From NCBI GenBank assembly GCA_003641345.1, contig QNAD01000072.1, forward strand, positions 1-8,387: a stretch of 8,387 nt of DNA, given 5' to 3'. This document shows positions 1 to 6,729 of this stretch, in pieces (positions within the stretch are counted from its first letter, which is position 1; each line of letters begins with the position of its first letter). Both the position numbers and the translations under genes were made by a program. The stretch is from Candidatus Zixiibacteriota bacterium (GTDB lineage Bacteria; Zixibacteria; MSB-5A5; GN15; FEB-12). The notes below the pieces were generated by a model. That model was given only the letters and a program-made list of their open reading frames with translations. It searched no databases and had not been told where the DNA came from.

Positions 1-423
1 AACTGCTATAGCAGTATAATCACCATGCGATCCCCAGCGAGCTTGCATAGTATCAGACTGTCCGATTTTAGTCGGCAAACCAGTCGAAGGTCCACCTCGT
101 TGCACATTAACAACTACGCATGGGGTTTCAGTCATATATGCATAACCAATATTTTCAACCATCAACGAATACCCGGGACCTGAAGTAGCAGTCATAGACT
201 TACGTCCTGAAATAGATGACCCGACAACAGCTGCTATTGAGCCTATTTCATCTTCCATTTGAATAAAACGACCACCTCTTTTAGGTAATTCTCTTGAACA
301 ACCTTCGGCAATTTCTGTCGAAGGAGTAATAGGATATCCGGCAAAGAATGTCAATCCTGAATATATTGCTCCTTCTACGCAAGCGGCATTACCCTGAAGC
401 ATTTTTTTCTTTTTTTCAGCCAT
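1..423 (-). CDS. korA: 2-oxoglutarate:ferredoxin oxidoreductase alpha subunit (KorA-like), N-terminal part
   Basis: The first 141 residues of a gene that leaves the window at its left edge. The family oxidatively decarboxylates a 2-oxoacid to its acyl-CoA, passing electrons to ferredoxin, or runs in reverse to fix CO2; it acts in the cytoplasm with beta (TPP-binding) and ferredoxin subunits. Visible family motifs are GYPITPSTEIAE (residues 29-40), QMEDEIGSIAA (55-65), TATSGPGYSLMVENIGYA (78-95), QRGGPSTGLPTK (108-119) and QARWGSHGDY (127-136), all typical of the pyrimidine-binding domain of KorA-type alpha subunits. The ATG at 423 is preceded by AAGGA nine bases upstream, which overlaps the korD stop codon; the frame of the ATGs at 430-433 stops at once. 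The N-terminus is lysine-rich (MAEKKKKM). The 2-oxoglutarate assignment rests on both the motifs and the adjacent sucCD genes; another 2-oxoacid (branched-chain) is possible. The beta subunit presumably lies beyond the left edge. Confidence 0.92.
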   Translation of the reverse strand, partial: MAEKKKKMLQGNAACVEGAIYSGLTFFAGYPITPSTEIAEGCSRELPKRGGRFIQMEDEIGSIAAVVGSSISGRKSMTATSGPGYSLMVENIGYAYMTETPCVVVNVQRGGPSTGLPTKIGQSDTMQARWGSHGDYTAIAV

Positions 424-435
424 TTGCCATCATCC

Positions 436-693
436 TTATTTATAATTAGAGGTTATTGCAAAATCAGGACAATGAACCCAACATATTGTACATTGAGTAC
501 AACTTTCAGGTCTAACCTGAACAGGTTTACCATCCCGATCCGGCTCAAACACCTGAGTCGGGCACATTGCAATGCAAAGGTTACAAGCTTTACACCATGT
601 AAGATTAATTTCCAACGGCATAGGACCATTGGAATAATCATATTTTGATTTTACGGCAGGTTTTTTATCACCTGCCATTTTTGAATCACTCAT
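436..693 (-). CDS. korD: 2-oxoglutarate:ferredoxin oxidoreductase delta subunit, 2x[4Fe-4S] ferredoxin (KorD-like)
   Basis: An 85-residue bacterial-type ferredoxin with two full CxxCxxCxxxCP motifs: C34, C37, C40, C44-P45 and C65, C68, C71, C75-P76. It should bind two [4Fe-4S] clusters and carry electrons between the 2-oxoacid oxidoreductase core and free ferredoxin. The N-terminal 25 residues are charged and then reach the usual delta-subunit lead-in before the first cluster (PLEINLTWCKAC). The ATG at 693 has a good SD (GAGGA, five bases upstream). It sits 29 bases after sucD and 12 bases before korA, so it is translated from the same message. A free ferredoxin would look similar; the immediate neighbour korA makes the subunit role much more likely. 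Delta subunits of pyruvate or isovalerate enzymes are alternatives at the level of specificity. Confidence 0.9.
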   Translation of the reverse strand: MSDSKMAGDKKPAVKSKYDYSNGPMPLEINLTWCKACNLCIAMCPTQVFEPDRDGKPVQVRPESCTQCTICWVHCPDFAITSNYK

Positions 694-722
694 TTATATC
701 CTCAAGAGTCTATAATATTAAA

Positions 723-1655
723 TTATTTCTTTTTCTTATTTGTTGTTTTCTTTTTAGCCACTTTCTTAGCGGCAGTTTTCTTGCTACCCTTCATCAACTC
801 TTTTATCAGTCCAGGTATTTCAATTGGTGAACCGGCAACAGGAATTCCTACTTTATTTAAAGCTGCAATCTTTTCTTTAGCTGTTCCGGTACCACCCGAA
901 ATAATAGCTCCGGCATGTCCCATTCTTTTCCCGGGGGGAGCCGCCTGACCGGCTATAAAACTTACAACCGGTTTAGTAACATACTTTTTAACATATTTTG
1001 CCGCATCTTCTTCGTCGGTACCACCAATTTCACCAAGCATAACAATCGCCTTGGTCGATCTATCAGCTTCAAAAGCTTCCAGACAATCAATAAAATTAGT
1101 TCCAATCACTTGGTCTCCACCAATACCAATGCAAGTGGATTGCCCCATATTATTACTGGTTAGTGCCCAAATAGCTTCATAAGTCAACGTTCCGCTACGA
1201 GAGACAACGCCGACATTCCCTTTTTTAACAATCGAACCAGGCATAATACCAACTTTTGATTCCCCGGGGCTAATCAACCCTGGACAATTTGGACCTATCA
1301 AGCGAGCTCCTTTTGATTTCACAAAAGGATAGACCTTCATCATTTCATTTGCCGGAACACCTTCAGTAATACAAACTACTAATTTTATTCCGGAACCAAC
1401 TGCTTCAAAAATAGCATCCACGGCAAATGCTGGTGGGACGTAAATAACTGAAGTATTAGCACCTGTTTCACTAACAGCATTTTCAACCGTATTAAAAACC
1501 GGAATTCCAGCAACTTTACTGCCGCCTTTACCGGGAGTTACACCACCAACTACATTGGTTCCGTATTCTTTCATTTGCTCGGCATGAAATGAACCATCCC
1601 TACCGGTAATTCCCTGTACAATCAATTTTGTTTTCTTATTAATAAATACTGACAT
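723..1655 (-). CDS. sucD: Succinyl-CoA synthetase (ADP-forming) alpha subunit
   Basis: The alpha subunit of succinyl-CoA synthetase, which with SucC interconverts succinyl-CoA plus ADP (or GDP) plus phosphate with succinate, CoA and the triphosphate. Family landmarks are all present: the N-terminal CoA-binding Rossmann fold with [11 protein letters not shown] (residues 14-24) and GGVTPGKGG (37-45), GPNCPG with the CoA-contacting cysteine C124, the GEIGG motif with E209, and the phosphorylated active-site histidine H247 in [10 protein letters not shown]. The core ends near residue 290, matching the usual length of about 290. It is followed by a 20-residue extension made almost only of lysine, alanine and threonine, which is not part of the normal fold. 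The ATG at 1655 has the SD GAGGA six bases upstream, and sucC ends 13 bases before it. Identification is secure; nucleotide preference cannot be read from the sequence. Confidence 0.98.
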   Translation of the reverse strand: MSVFINKKTKLIVQGITGRDGSFHAEQMKEYGTNVVGGVTPGKGGSKVAGIPVFNTVENAVSETGANTSVIYVPPAFAVDAIFEAVGSGIKLVVCITEGVPANEMMKVYPFVKSKGARLIGPNCPGLISPGESKVGIMPGSIVKKGNVGVVSRSGTLTYEAIWALTSNNMGQSTCIGIGGDQVIGTNFIDCLEAFEADRSTKAIVMLGEIGGTDEEDAAKYVKKYVTKPVVSFIAGQAAPPGKRMGHAGAIISGGTGTAKEKIAALNKVGIPVAGSPIEIPGLIKELMKGSKKTAAKKVAKKKTTNKKKK

Positions 1656-1668
1656 TTTCTATCCTCAC

Positions 1669-2811
1669 TTATTTCACTTCAACTTTGCCAAGTTCAATAG
1701 CTTTTTTCACAACATCATCCAAGGTATCACCAAAGGGCAAATTAACTTTTTTCAGAATCTGCTTTGCTTTTTCTTCGTTGGTTCCGGTTAATCTAACAAC
1801 AACCGGAACATTTGGTTGTAATTCTTTAAATGCCGCAATAATTCCATTTGCAACATCATCACAACGAGTAATACCACCAAAAATATTAATCAGGACTGCT
1901 TCCACTTTCGGATCAGATAGAATAATTTTCATAGCTGTAACAACTTTTTGCGGATTCGATGACCCACCGATATCCAAAAAGTTAGCAGGGTCTCCACCGT
2001 ATCGTTTCACCAAATCCATAGTTGTCATAGCAAGTCCGGCACCATTCACAATACAACCGATATTTCCGTCCAGTTTCACAAACGACAAATCACCTTCTCT
2101 TGCTTCGACCTCGGACGGGTCTTCTGAATCAATATCTCTCATCTCTGCAATCTCTTTTTGGCGATAAAGAGCATTATCATCAATATTTAATTTAGCATCA
2201 ATAGCAACTACTTCACCTGCAGTATTTGTAATAAGCGGATTTATTTCAACCAGAGATGCATCTACATTCCAAAAAACATCATATAATTTAAGAATAATAT
2301 CTGTAGCTTTTTTAACCTGTGAAGGCTCCCTATAAAGTTTATAAGCTAGATTTCTGGCTTGATAATATTTGAGCCCTACAACCGGATCAACATATAGTTT
2401 GGAAATCTTATGAGGAGTTTTTGCGGCTACCTCTTCAATATCCACACCACCGGCTGATGAAACCATAATAACCGGTTGCTTTGTGGCTCTATCCAAAATT
2501 ATGCCAACATAAGATTCGGTAATAATATCTTCAGCTACTGTCACAAGCACTTTCTTAACGGTCAAACCTTTAATATCCATCCCGATAATTTTCTGCGCCA
2601 AAACCTTTGCCGCTTCCGGTGTCTCCGCATACTTAATACCGCCTGCTTTTCCACGCCCTCCCACATGCACCTGTGATTTAACCATTACAGGTTTTGCATA
2701 CTCGACAGCCAAATCATAAGCATCTACAGGGTTAGTAACAACCTTACCGGGGGGAACCGGAATACCTGCAGCATCAAAAACCTCTTTAGCTTGGTACTCG
2801 TGAACCTTCAT
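1669..2811 (-). CDS. sucC: Succinyl-CoA synthetase (ADP-forming) beta subunit
   Basis: The beta subunit of succinyl-CoA synthetase: an ATP-grasp nucleotide-binding domain followed by the subunit-interaction domain. At 380 residues it is close to the normal 385-390. Visible motifs are the N-terminal MKVHEYQAKE, the glycine-rich VKSQVHVGGRGKAGGIK (44-60), E99 in the region of the conserved nucleotide-binding glutamate, LVEINPL with N191 and the following IDAK aspartate D205 (metal ligands), GNIGCIVNGAGLAM (249-262), INIFGGITRCD (308-318) and RLTGTNEE (340-347). The ATG at 2811 follows the upstream tRNA nucleotidyltransferase by three bases, and its SD (AAAGGA, six bases away) overlaps the end of that gene, which indicates co-translation. 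It pairs with SucD immediately downstream. Either ADP or GDP could be the acceptor. Confidence 0.98.
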   Translation of the reverse strand: MKVHEYQAKEVFDAAGIPVPPGKVVTNPVDAYDLAVEYAKPVMVKSQVHVGGRGKAGGIKYAETPEAAKVLAQKIIGMDIKGLTVKKVLVTVAEDIITESYVGIILDRATKQPVIMVSSAGGVDIEEVAAKTPHKISKLYVDPVVGLKYYQARNLAYKLYREPSQVKKATDIILKLYDVFWNVDASLVEINPLITNTAGEVVAIDAKLNIDDNALYRQKEIAEMRDIDSEDPSEVEAREGDLSFVKLDGNIGCIVNGAGLAMTTMDLVKRYGGDPANFLDIGGSSNPQKVVTAMKIILSDPKVEAVLINIFGGITRCDDVANGIIAAFKELQPNVPVVVRLTGTNEEKAKQILKKVNLPFGDTLDDVVKKAIELGKVEVK

Positions 2812-2814
2812 ATT

Positions 2815-4179
2815 TTATCCTTTATCATTTTTATTATTAATAAATTCATCTGTATATTCAATTAATTTATTTTTTGTGTTATCTTCAGGATCATCCAAAA
2901 CTTTTTCCATCAAATAATTTAAAACCTCACCAATTAAAGGTCCTTCCGGTAATTGATATAATTCCATCAGGTCGTTGCCATTTAGAGCAAGGTCACCAAA
3001 TCCAAAAGGAGGTTTTTTCTCAAGTTCGTCACGAACTCTCTTCTCAAATATATCCACATCCTCATTTGATAAACCCGTACCCTGAGCGATAGTATCGGCA
3101 CGACGCAATTCAAGCAGATCAAATATAAACTCAACAGTAGTTTTTCTTATTAAGCGACGAAGTCCCTTATCGGTAACATCGGTTGGAAACATATGTCTTT
3201 CTATCAGAATTTCAACTTTTCTTATTAGTTCATTCGAATATCGTAACCTATTTAAAACTCTCTTAGCTGTTCTGGCTCCAAAAGTATCATGTCCGTAAAA
3301 TGAAGCACCCTTCTCTACAATCCGCTTGCATTGCGGTTTATTTATATCATGGAAAAGTGCCGCAAGTCTCAAACTAATATCTTTTGGACATTCATCTATA
3401 ATTCGAAGAGTATGCTCATAAACATCGTAAGCATGATACGTTCCAGGTTGGTCAACACCGATACAATTAACTAACTCTGGTAAAATTTCTTTTAGCAATC
3501 CTGACTTTTCCATCAATCTAAAGCCTATCGATGGTTTGTCAGATAATTCTAAAAGTTTATTCAGCTCTTCCGCTATCCTCTCTGGAGAAACAGTAGTAAT
3601 CAATGAAGCATAAGTTTTCATCGATTCAAAAGTATCAGCCTCTATTTCAAATCCGAATCGTGCGGCAAATTGAATAGCTCGAAGCATCCGCAATGGGTCA
3701 TCTTTAAAAGAGTCAGGATATACAATCCTAATTTGTTTTTTCTTTAAATCATTTAGCCCGCCAAGTGGGTCAATTAATTCTCCACCGCTTAAATCAAGTG
3801 CCATAGCATTGACAGTAAAGTCTCTACGTCTTAAATCTTCTTCAACACTGATTGATGGATTAAAAACAACATCAAATTCTTTATGTCCGGAACCTATCGA
3901 ATATTCTGTTCTGGGTAGGGCTATATCAAAAGTATGCGGTTTTCCGTCAATAAATTGAGTGAACTTAATCACGCCAAAACTCTGTCCAACGAGATTTAAT
4001 TTTCCATGCTGTTTAAGAATGTTAGTAAGTTTTTCATATGAAATACCAGTAACAAGATAATCGTAATCTTTTGAAACTGGTGTCCTGTCCATATACTTAT
4101 CCCTAACCGTACCCCCAACTTCGTAAATCTTCCCATATCTCAAAATTTCATTGACTGTATCTTGAGTGAGTTTACTCAT
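2815..4179 (-). CDS. cca: CCA-adding-type tRNA nucleotidyltransferase (class II, with HD domain)
   Basis: A class II nucleotidyltransferase of the CCA-adding enzyme / poly(A) polymerase family, which adds or repairs the 3' CCA of tRNAs using CTP and ATP. From the chosen start (454 residues) the head carries VGGTVRD (21-27), the metal-binding KDYDYLV with D38 and D40, RRRDFTVNAMA (117-127), and DDPLRMLRAIQFAARFGF (160-177), which covers the base-selection motif. SPERIAEELNKLL follows at 198-210. An HD-type domain comes next: H249, H256, LFHDINKP with H277-D278, YGHD at 295-298, and ERHM with H329. The frame opens further upstream (TTG at 4218, ATG at 4215), but the ATG at 4179 is preferred. 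It lies one base after the carbamate kinase stop codon (TGA-T-ATG) and gives a normal N-terminus. No SD is visible there, so translation is probably coupled to the upstream gene. A poly(A) polymerase or a partial (CC- or A-adding) enzyme cannot be excluded by sequence alone. Confidence 0.9.
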   Translation of the reverse strand: MSKLTQDTVNEILRYGKIYEVGGTVRDKYMDRTPVSKDYDYLVTGISYEKLTNILKQHGKLNLVGQSFGVIKFTQFIDGKPHTFDIALPRTEYSIGSGHKEFDVVFNPSISVEEDLRRRDFTVNAMALDLSGGELIDPLGGLNDLKKKQIRIVYPDSFKDDPLRMLRAIQFAARFGFEIEADTFESMKTYASLITTVSPERIAEELNKLLELSDKPSIGFRLMEKSGLLKEILPELVNCIGVDQPGTYHAYDVYEHTLRIIDECPKDISLRLAALFHDINKPQCKRIVEKGASFYGHDTFGARTAKRVLNRLRYSNELIRKVEILIERHMFPTDVTDKGLRRLIRKTTVEFIFDLLELRRADTIAQGTGLSNEDVDIFEKRVRDELEKKPPFGFGDLALNGNDLMELYQLPEGPLIGEVLNYLMEKVLDDPEDNTKNKLIEYTDEFINNKNDKG

Positions 4180-4180
4180 A

Positions 4181-5131
4181 TCAGTTAGGTATAATTCTTG
4201 TACCAGCATCTCCATCAATCGCTATCGCCGCATTCTCCAAAGAGGTTATCGTTACCAACTTACCGCCATTTTCCAGAAATTTTATCGCTGAGTTAATTTT
4301 AGGACCCATCGACCCAGCAGGAAAATGGCCATCATTGTTATAAGCTATCAATTTTTCTAGTTTTATAGTATCTATATTTTGTTGATTTTCTTTACCAAAG
4401 TTAACTGCAACTTTTTCTACCGAAGTTAATATTGCCAGTATTTCCGCTCCAATTTCCTTGGCTATTACGGCAGAAGCAAAATCTTTATCGATAACAGCAT
4501 CGATTCCTTCCAAATTGTCATTCTCATCAATATATACGGGAATTCCACCACCACCACCAGCAATTACAATAGCACCGCTTTCAACTAATTTTTTAATCAT
4601 TTCTGATTCTACCGCTTGCAAAGGCATTGGTGAAGGTACAACTCGTCGCCATCCACGATTAGAATCTTTTTTTAAAATCCATCCCCTGGTCTCTTTGTAA
4701 ATTTTTGCTTCTTTTTCAGTATAAAACTGTCCAATAAATTTTGTTGGGTTTTTTATTGCTGAATCATTTTCATCAACAATCATTTGAGTTATGATAGTTA
4801 CCACCGGACGATTGATACCTTCTTTATTTAAACGATTCCGTAAAGATTGTTCAATCATATACCCCATGCCACCCTCGGTATTGGCAACCAGCACACCCAA
4901 CGGCAGTACAGGAGCCTTACCTCGAGAAAGTTCATTACGCAGCAATTCATTGCCAACCTGCGGTCCGTTGCCATGAGTAACCACCAAATTGTATCCCCTA
5001 CGAACCAATTCAACGATACCATCTAATGACTTTCTGGTATTAGCAAATTGATTTGCAATCGTATCTTCCTGGTCAGAACGAGTAATTGCATTTCCCCCCA
5101 ACGCAACCACAGCTGTCTTATTAGTACCCAT
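4181..5131 (-). CDS. arcC: Carbamate kinase
   Basis: An amino-acid kinase-fold protein of 316 residues, the usual length for carbamate kinase, which transfers phosphate from carbamoyl phosphate to ADP, giving ATP, CO2 and ammonia (or the reverse). Motifs seen are VVALGGNAI (8-16), THGNGPQVGNE (52-62), NTEGGMGYM (84-92), PTKFIGQFY with K131 (129-137), VVPSPMP (164-170), AGGGGGIPV (191-199), IDKDFASA with K216 (214-221) and PAGSMGPK with K278 (271-278). It is the first gene of the six-gene run, placed 37 bases past a terminator hairpin that follows the upstream gene. No arginine deiminase or ornithine carbamoyltransferase is in the window, so the source of carbamoyl phosphate (arginine, citrulline, agmatine or purine-type breakdown) is unknown. 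The start has only a distant AAAGG (12 bases away). A TATAAT sequence lies five bases before the ATG, so the message may be leaderless or nearly so. Confidence 0.96.
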   Translation of the reverse strand: MGTNKTAVVALGGNAITRSDQEDTIANQFANTRKSLDGIVELVRRGYNLVVTHGNGPQVGNELLRNELSRGKAPVLPLGVLVANTEGGMGYMIEQSLRNRLNKEGINRPVVTIITQMIVDENDSAIKNPTKFIGQFYTEKEAKIYKETRGWILKKDSNRGWRRVVPSPMPLQAVESEMIKKLVESGAIVIAGGGGGIPVYIDENDNLEGIDAVIDKDFASAVIAKEIGAEILAILTSVEKVAVNFGKENQQNIDTIKLEKLIAYNNDGHFPAGSMGPKINSAIKFLENGGKLVTITSLENAAIAIDGDAGTRIIPN

Positions 5132-5136
5132 TAATA

Positions 5137-5142
5137 ATTATA
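5137..5142 (-). promoter_or_regulatory. Possible -10 box (TATAAT) abutting the carbamate kinase start
   Basis: A perfect TATAAT on the minus strand ends five bases before the arcC ATG at 5131, just after the terminator of the preceding gene. If used, transcription would begin at or very near the start codon. No good -35 box is visible; the region 16-18 bases upstream is only the terminator's T-run. The local sequence is very AT-rich, so a chance match is quite possible. Confidence 0.3.
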
Positions 5143-5152
5143 ACCTTTATAA

Positions 5153-5190
5153 CACTAAAAAATAAAGGGTCGGCATTTTGCAACCGACCC
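5153..5190 (-). terminator. Rho-independent terminator after the COG2403-type gene
   Basis: On the minus strand a seven-base GC-rich stem, GGGTCGG (5190-5184) with CCGACCC (5173-5167), closes a ten-base loop and is followed at once by TTTATTTTTTA. It begins ten bases after the stop codon of the upstream gene and lies 22 bases before arcC. This geometry is a standard intrinsic terminator. It separates the two transcription units, though some read-through into arcC is possible. Confidence 0.85.
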
Positions 5191-5200
5191 CTTGTTCATC

Positions 5201-6550
5201 TTATTTCTTTTTTGCCGCCTTTTTACTTTTAGATTTTGCGAAAAAATCATCTAATAAATCAGCAATATTAGGTGTTCCTATTTCTTGTAAATCGTAGAAC
5301 ACACGAACAGCCGGCTTTTTAATATTGACAATCCGACTCAAATCAATCGGAGTAGCAACAATAACCAAATCACACTTTGTTTTGTTAATTGTTGCTTCCA
5401 AATCTTTAACCTGCTGATCGCCATAACCCATCGCCGGCAATAAAATACCAATATCCGGATACTTTTCAAAAGTAGCAGTAATTGATTTCACAGTATAAGG
5501 TCTGGGATCTACTAATTCGGCGGCACCATATTTCATAGCGGCTACAACACCTGCACCATATGGCATTTCACCATGAGTAAGAGTTGGTCCATCTTCAACA
5601 ACCAAAACTTTTTTACCCCTAATATCCATCGGTCTATCAACCATAACCGGTGAAGCGGCATCGACAACGATTGCATTCGGGTTATATGCATTAATATTAG
5701 AGCGAACTTCATCAATATTCTCAGCATCAGCCGAATCAATTTTATTGATTACAACAATATCAGCTAACAACAAATTATTTTGTCCGGGATAATAACTTAT
5801 TTCATGGCCTGGACGGTGAGGATCAACAACAGTGATTGTCAAATCAGGTTTATAAAATGACATGTCATTGTTTCCACCATCCCATAAAATGACATCTGCT
5901 TCTTTTTCTGCTTCACGAATAATCATCTCATAATCAACACCGGCATAAACAACGATACCGTTGACAATATGAGGCTCATATTCTTCGCGTTCTTCGATAG
6001 TACATTTATGTTTATCAAGATCTTTCAAATCACCAAATCGTTGACAGGCTTGTTTAGCCAAATCTCCGTATGGCATAGGATGACGAATAGCGACAACTTT
6101 TTTACCTAATGCCTGAAGGACCTCAGCTACTTTACGTGTAGTTTGAGATTTTCCACATCCGGTTCTAACAGCTGTTACGGCAATAACTGGCTTAGTTGAT
6201 TTAATCATAGTCGGATCTCCGCCTTCAACTGCAAAACGAGCACCGGCAGACATAACCATTGCCGCTTTTTCCATAACCAATTGATACGGAATATCAGAAT
6301 AAGAGAATATTACTTCATCAATTTTATGCTTTTCAATTAGTTCAATAAGCTTAGATTCATCATAAATTGGAATACCTTTTGGATATAACTTGCCAGCTAA
6401 TTGGGCAGGATACTTACGTCCATCAATATCAGGAATCTGCGTTGCAGTAAAAGCAACGATTTCTACGTCAGCATTATCACGATAAAGAACGTTGAAGTTA
6501 TGAAAGTCACGTCCGGCAGCTCCCATGATAATTATTTTCTTTTTAGCCAT
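5201..6550 (-). CDS. P-loop GTPase-like protein of the cyclic 2,3-diphosphoglycerate synthetase family (COG2403 type)
   Basis: A 449-residue cytoplasmic protein. An N-terminal Rossmann-like segment begins KKKIIIMGAAGRDFHNFN and runs to about residue 115. A nucleotide-binding domain follows, with a Walker A-like AVRTGCGKSQTTRK (127-140), WDGGNND (223-229), TVVDPHRPGHE (240-250) and a G4-like VINKID (267-272). The C-terminal part contains EDGPTLTHGEMPYGAG (319-334) and ends in a lysine-rich tail (AKSKSKKAAKKK). I recognise it as the family typified by archaeal cyclic 2,3-diphosphoglycerate synthetase and the predicted GTPases of COG2403; the true substrate in bacteria is not known to me. Two ATGs stand side by side (6553 and 6550). 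The second is preferred because the SD GGAG is then seven bases away, the same spacing as for the aldehyde dehydrogenase gene. The gene has its own leader and terminator and lies just upstream of carbamate kinase. Confidence 0.75.
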   Translation of the reverse strand: MAKKKIIIMGAAGRDFHNFNVLYRDNADVEIVAFTATQIPDIDGRKYPAQLAGKLYPKGIPIYDESKLIELIEKHKIDEVIFSYSDIPYQLVMEKAAMVMSAGARFAVEGGDPTMIKSTKPVIAVTAVRTGCGKSQTTRKVAEVLQALGKKVVAIRHPMPYGDLAKQACQRFGDLKDLDKHKCTIEEREEYEPHIVNGIVVYAGVDYEMIIREAEKEADVILWDGGNNDMSFYKPDLTITVVDPHRPGHEISYYPGQNNLLLADIVVINKIDSADAENIDEVRSNINAYNPNAIVVDAASPVMVDRPMDIRGKKVLVVEDGPTLTHGEMPYGAGVVAAMKYGAAELVDPRPYTVKSITATFEKYPDIGILLPAMGYGDQQVKDLEATINKTKCDLVIVATPIDLSRIVNIKKPAVRVFYDLQEIGTPNIADLLDDFFAKSKSKKAAKKK

Positions 6551-6643
6551 CATTTATCTCCATTTCATTTTTTCAATTTACTAATTTAACTTCAATAATA
6601 AAATTCCTTATTACTTTGAGACATTCAAATAGAAGATGCTCTC

Positions 6644-6684
6644 CAAATATACAGAATCAAATATAGTAACAAAAATCCTGTCAA
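6644..6684 (-). promoter_or_regulatory. Candidate promoter boxes for the COG2403-type gene
   Basis: On the minus strand, TTGACA (6684-6679) is followed by TATATTTG at 6665-6658 (13-base spacing, too short for a classic sigma-70 pair). A second TATATTTG lies at 6651-6644, preceded 18 bases upstream by TTTTTG (6675-6670). The latter pair fits the Bacteroidota-type TTTG / TAnnTTTG arrangement better. Transcription would start near 6637, leaving a leader of about 90 bases. Which box is used cannot be decided from sequence. Confidence 0.45.
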
Positions 6685-6685
6685 A

Positions 6686-6705
6686 TGTGAATTTATGTAT
6701 TTACA
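6686..6705. promoter_or_regulatory. Imperfect inverted repeat next to the promoter, related to the TGTGA palindrome at 8276
   Basis: On the plus strand TGTGAAT (6686-6692) and ATTTACA (6699-6705) form an inverted repeat with one mismatch and a six-base spacer. The first 11 bases, TGTGAATTTAT, are identical to the start of the perfect palindrome at 8276-8291. It lies directly upstream of the candidate promoter boxes, a typical activator position. The spacing differs from a Crp-type site, so binding by the same regulator is only a possibility. Confidence 0.35.
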
Positions 6706-6729
6706 ACGAGCCAAAACCTATACCCTCAA

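Larger units (their letters stand above)
6554..6729. other. 176-base intergenic region holding the COG2403-type gene promoter and leader
   Basis: Non-coding, very AT-rich. On the minus strand it contains an imperfect inverted repeat (6705-6686), a TTGACA (6684-6679), two TATATTTG boxes (6665-6658 and 6651-6644), a weak hairpin in the presumed leader, and the SD of the downstream gene (GGAG at 6561-6558). No convincing terminator follows the aldehyde dehydrogenase stop codon, so read-through from that gene is possible. Confidence 0.6.

Noticed and set aside
1685..2167. 160-residue plus-strand open frame opposite sucC
   Set aside because: It lies wholly antisense to a securely identified gene, has no recognisable motifs or SD, and its composition looks like a shadow of the sucC codons.
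4180..4218. N-terminal extension of cca to TTG at 4218 or ATG at 4215
   Set aside because: It would overlap the conserved end of carbamate kinase, has no SD, and adds residues not expected in the family. The ATG at 4179 gives a normal N-terminus.
5167..5190. Hairpin as an operator rather than a terminator
   Set aside because: The GC-rich stem is followed directly by a T-rich run on the minus strand and sits just past a stop codon, so the terminator reading explains it fully.
6592..6624. Ten-codon upstream open frame (MSQSNKEFYY) in the leader of the COG2403-type gene
   Set aside because: No SD precedes its ATG, and it has no run of one amino acid that would suggest attenuation; likely chance in AT-rich leader DNA.
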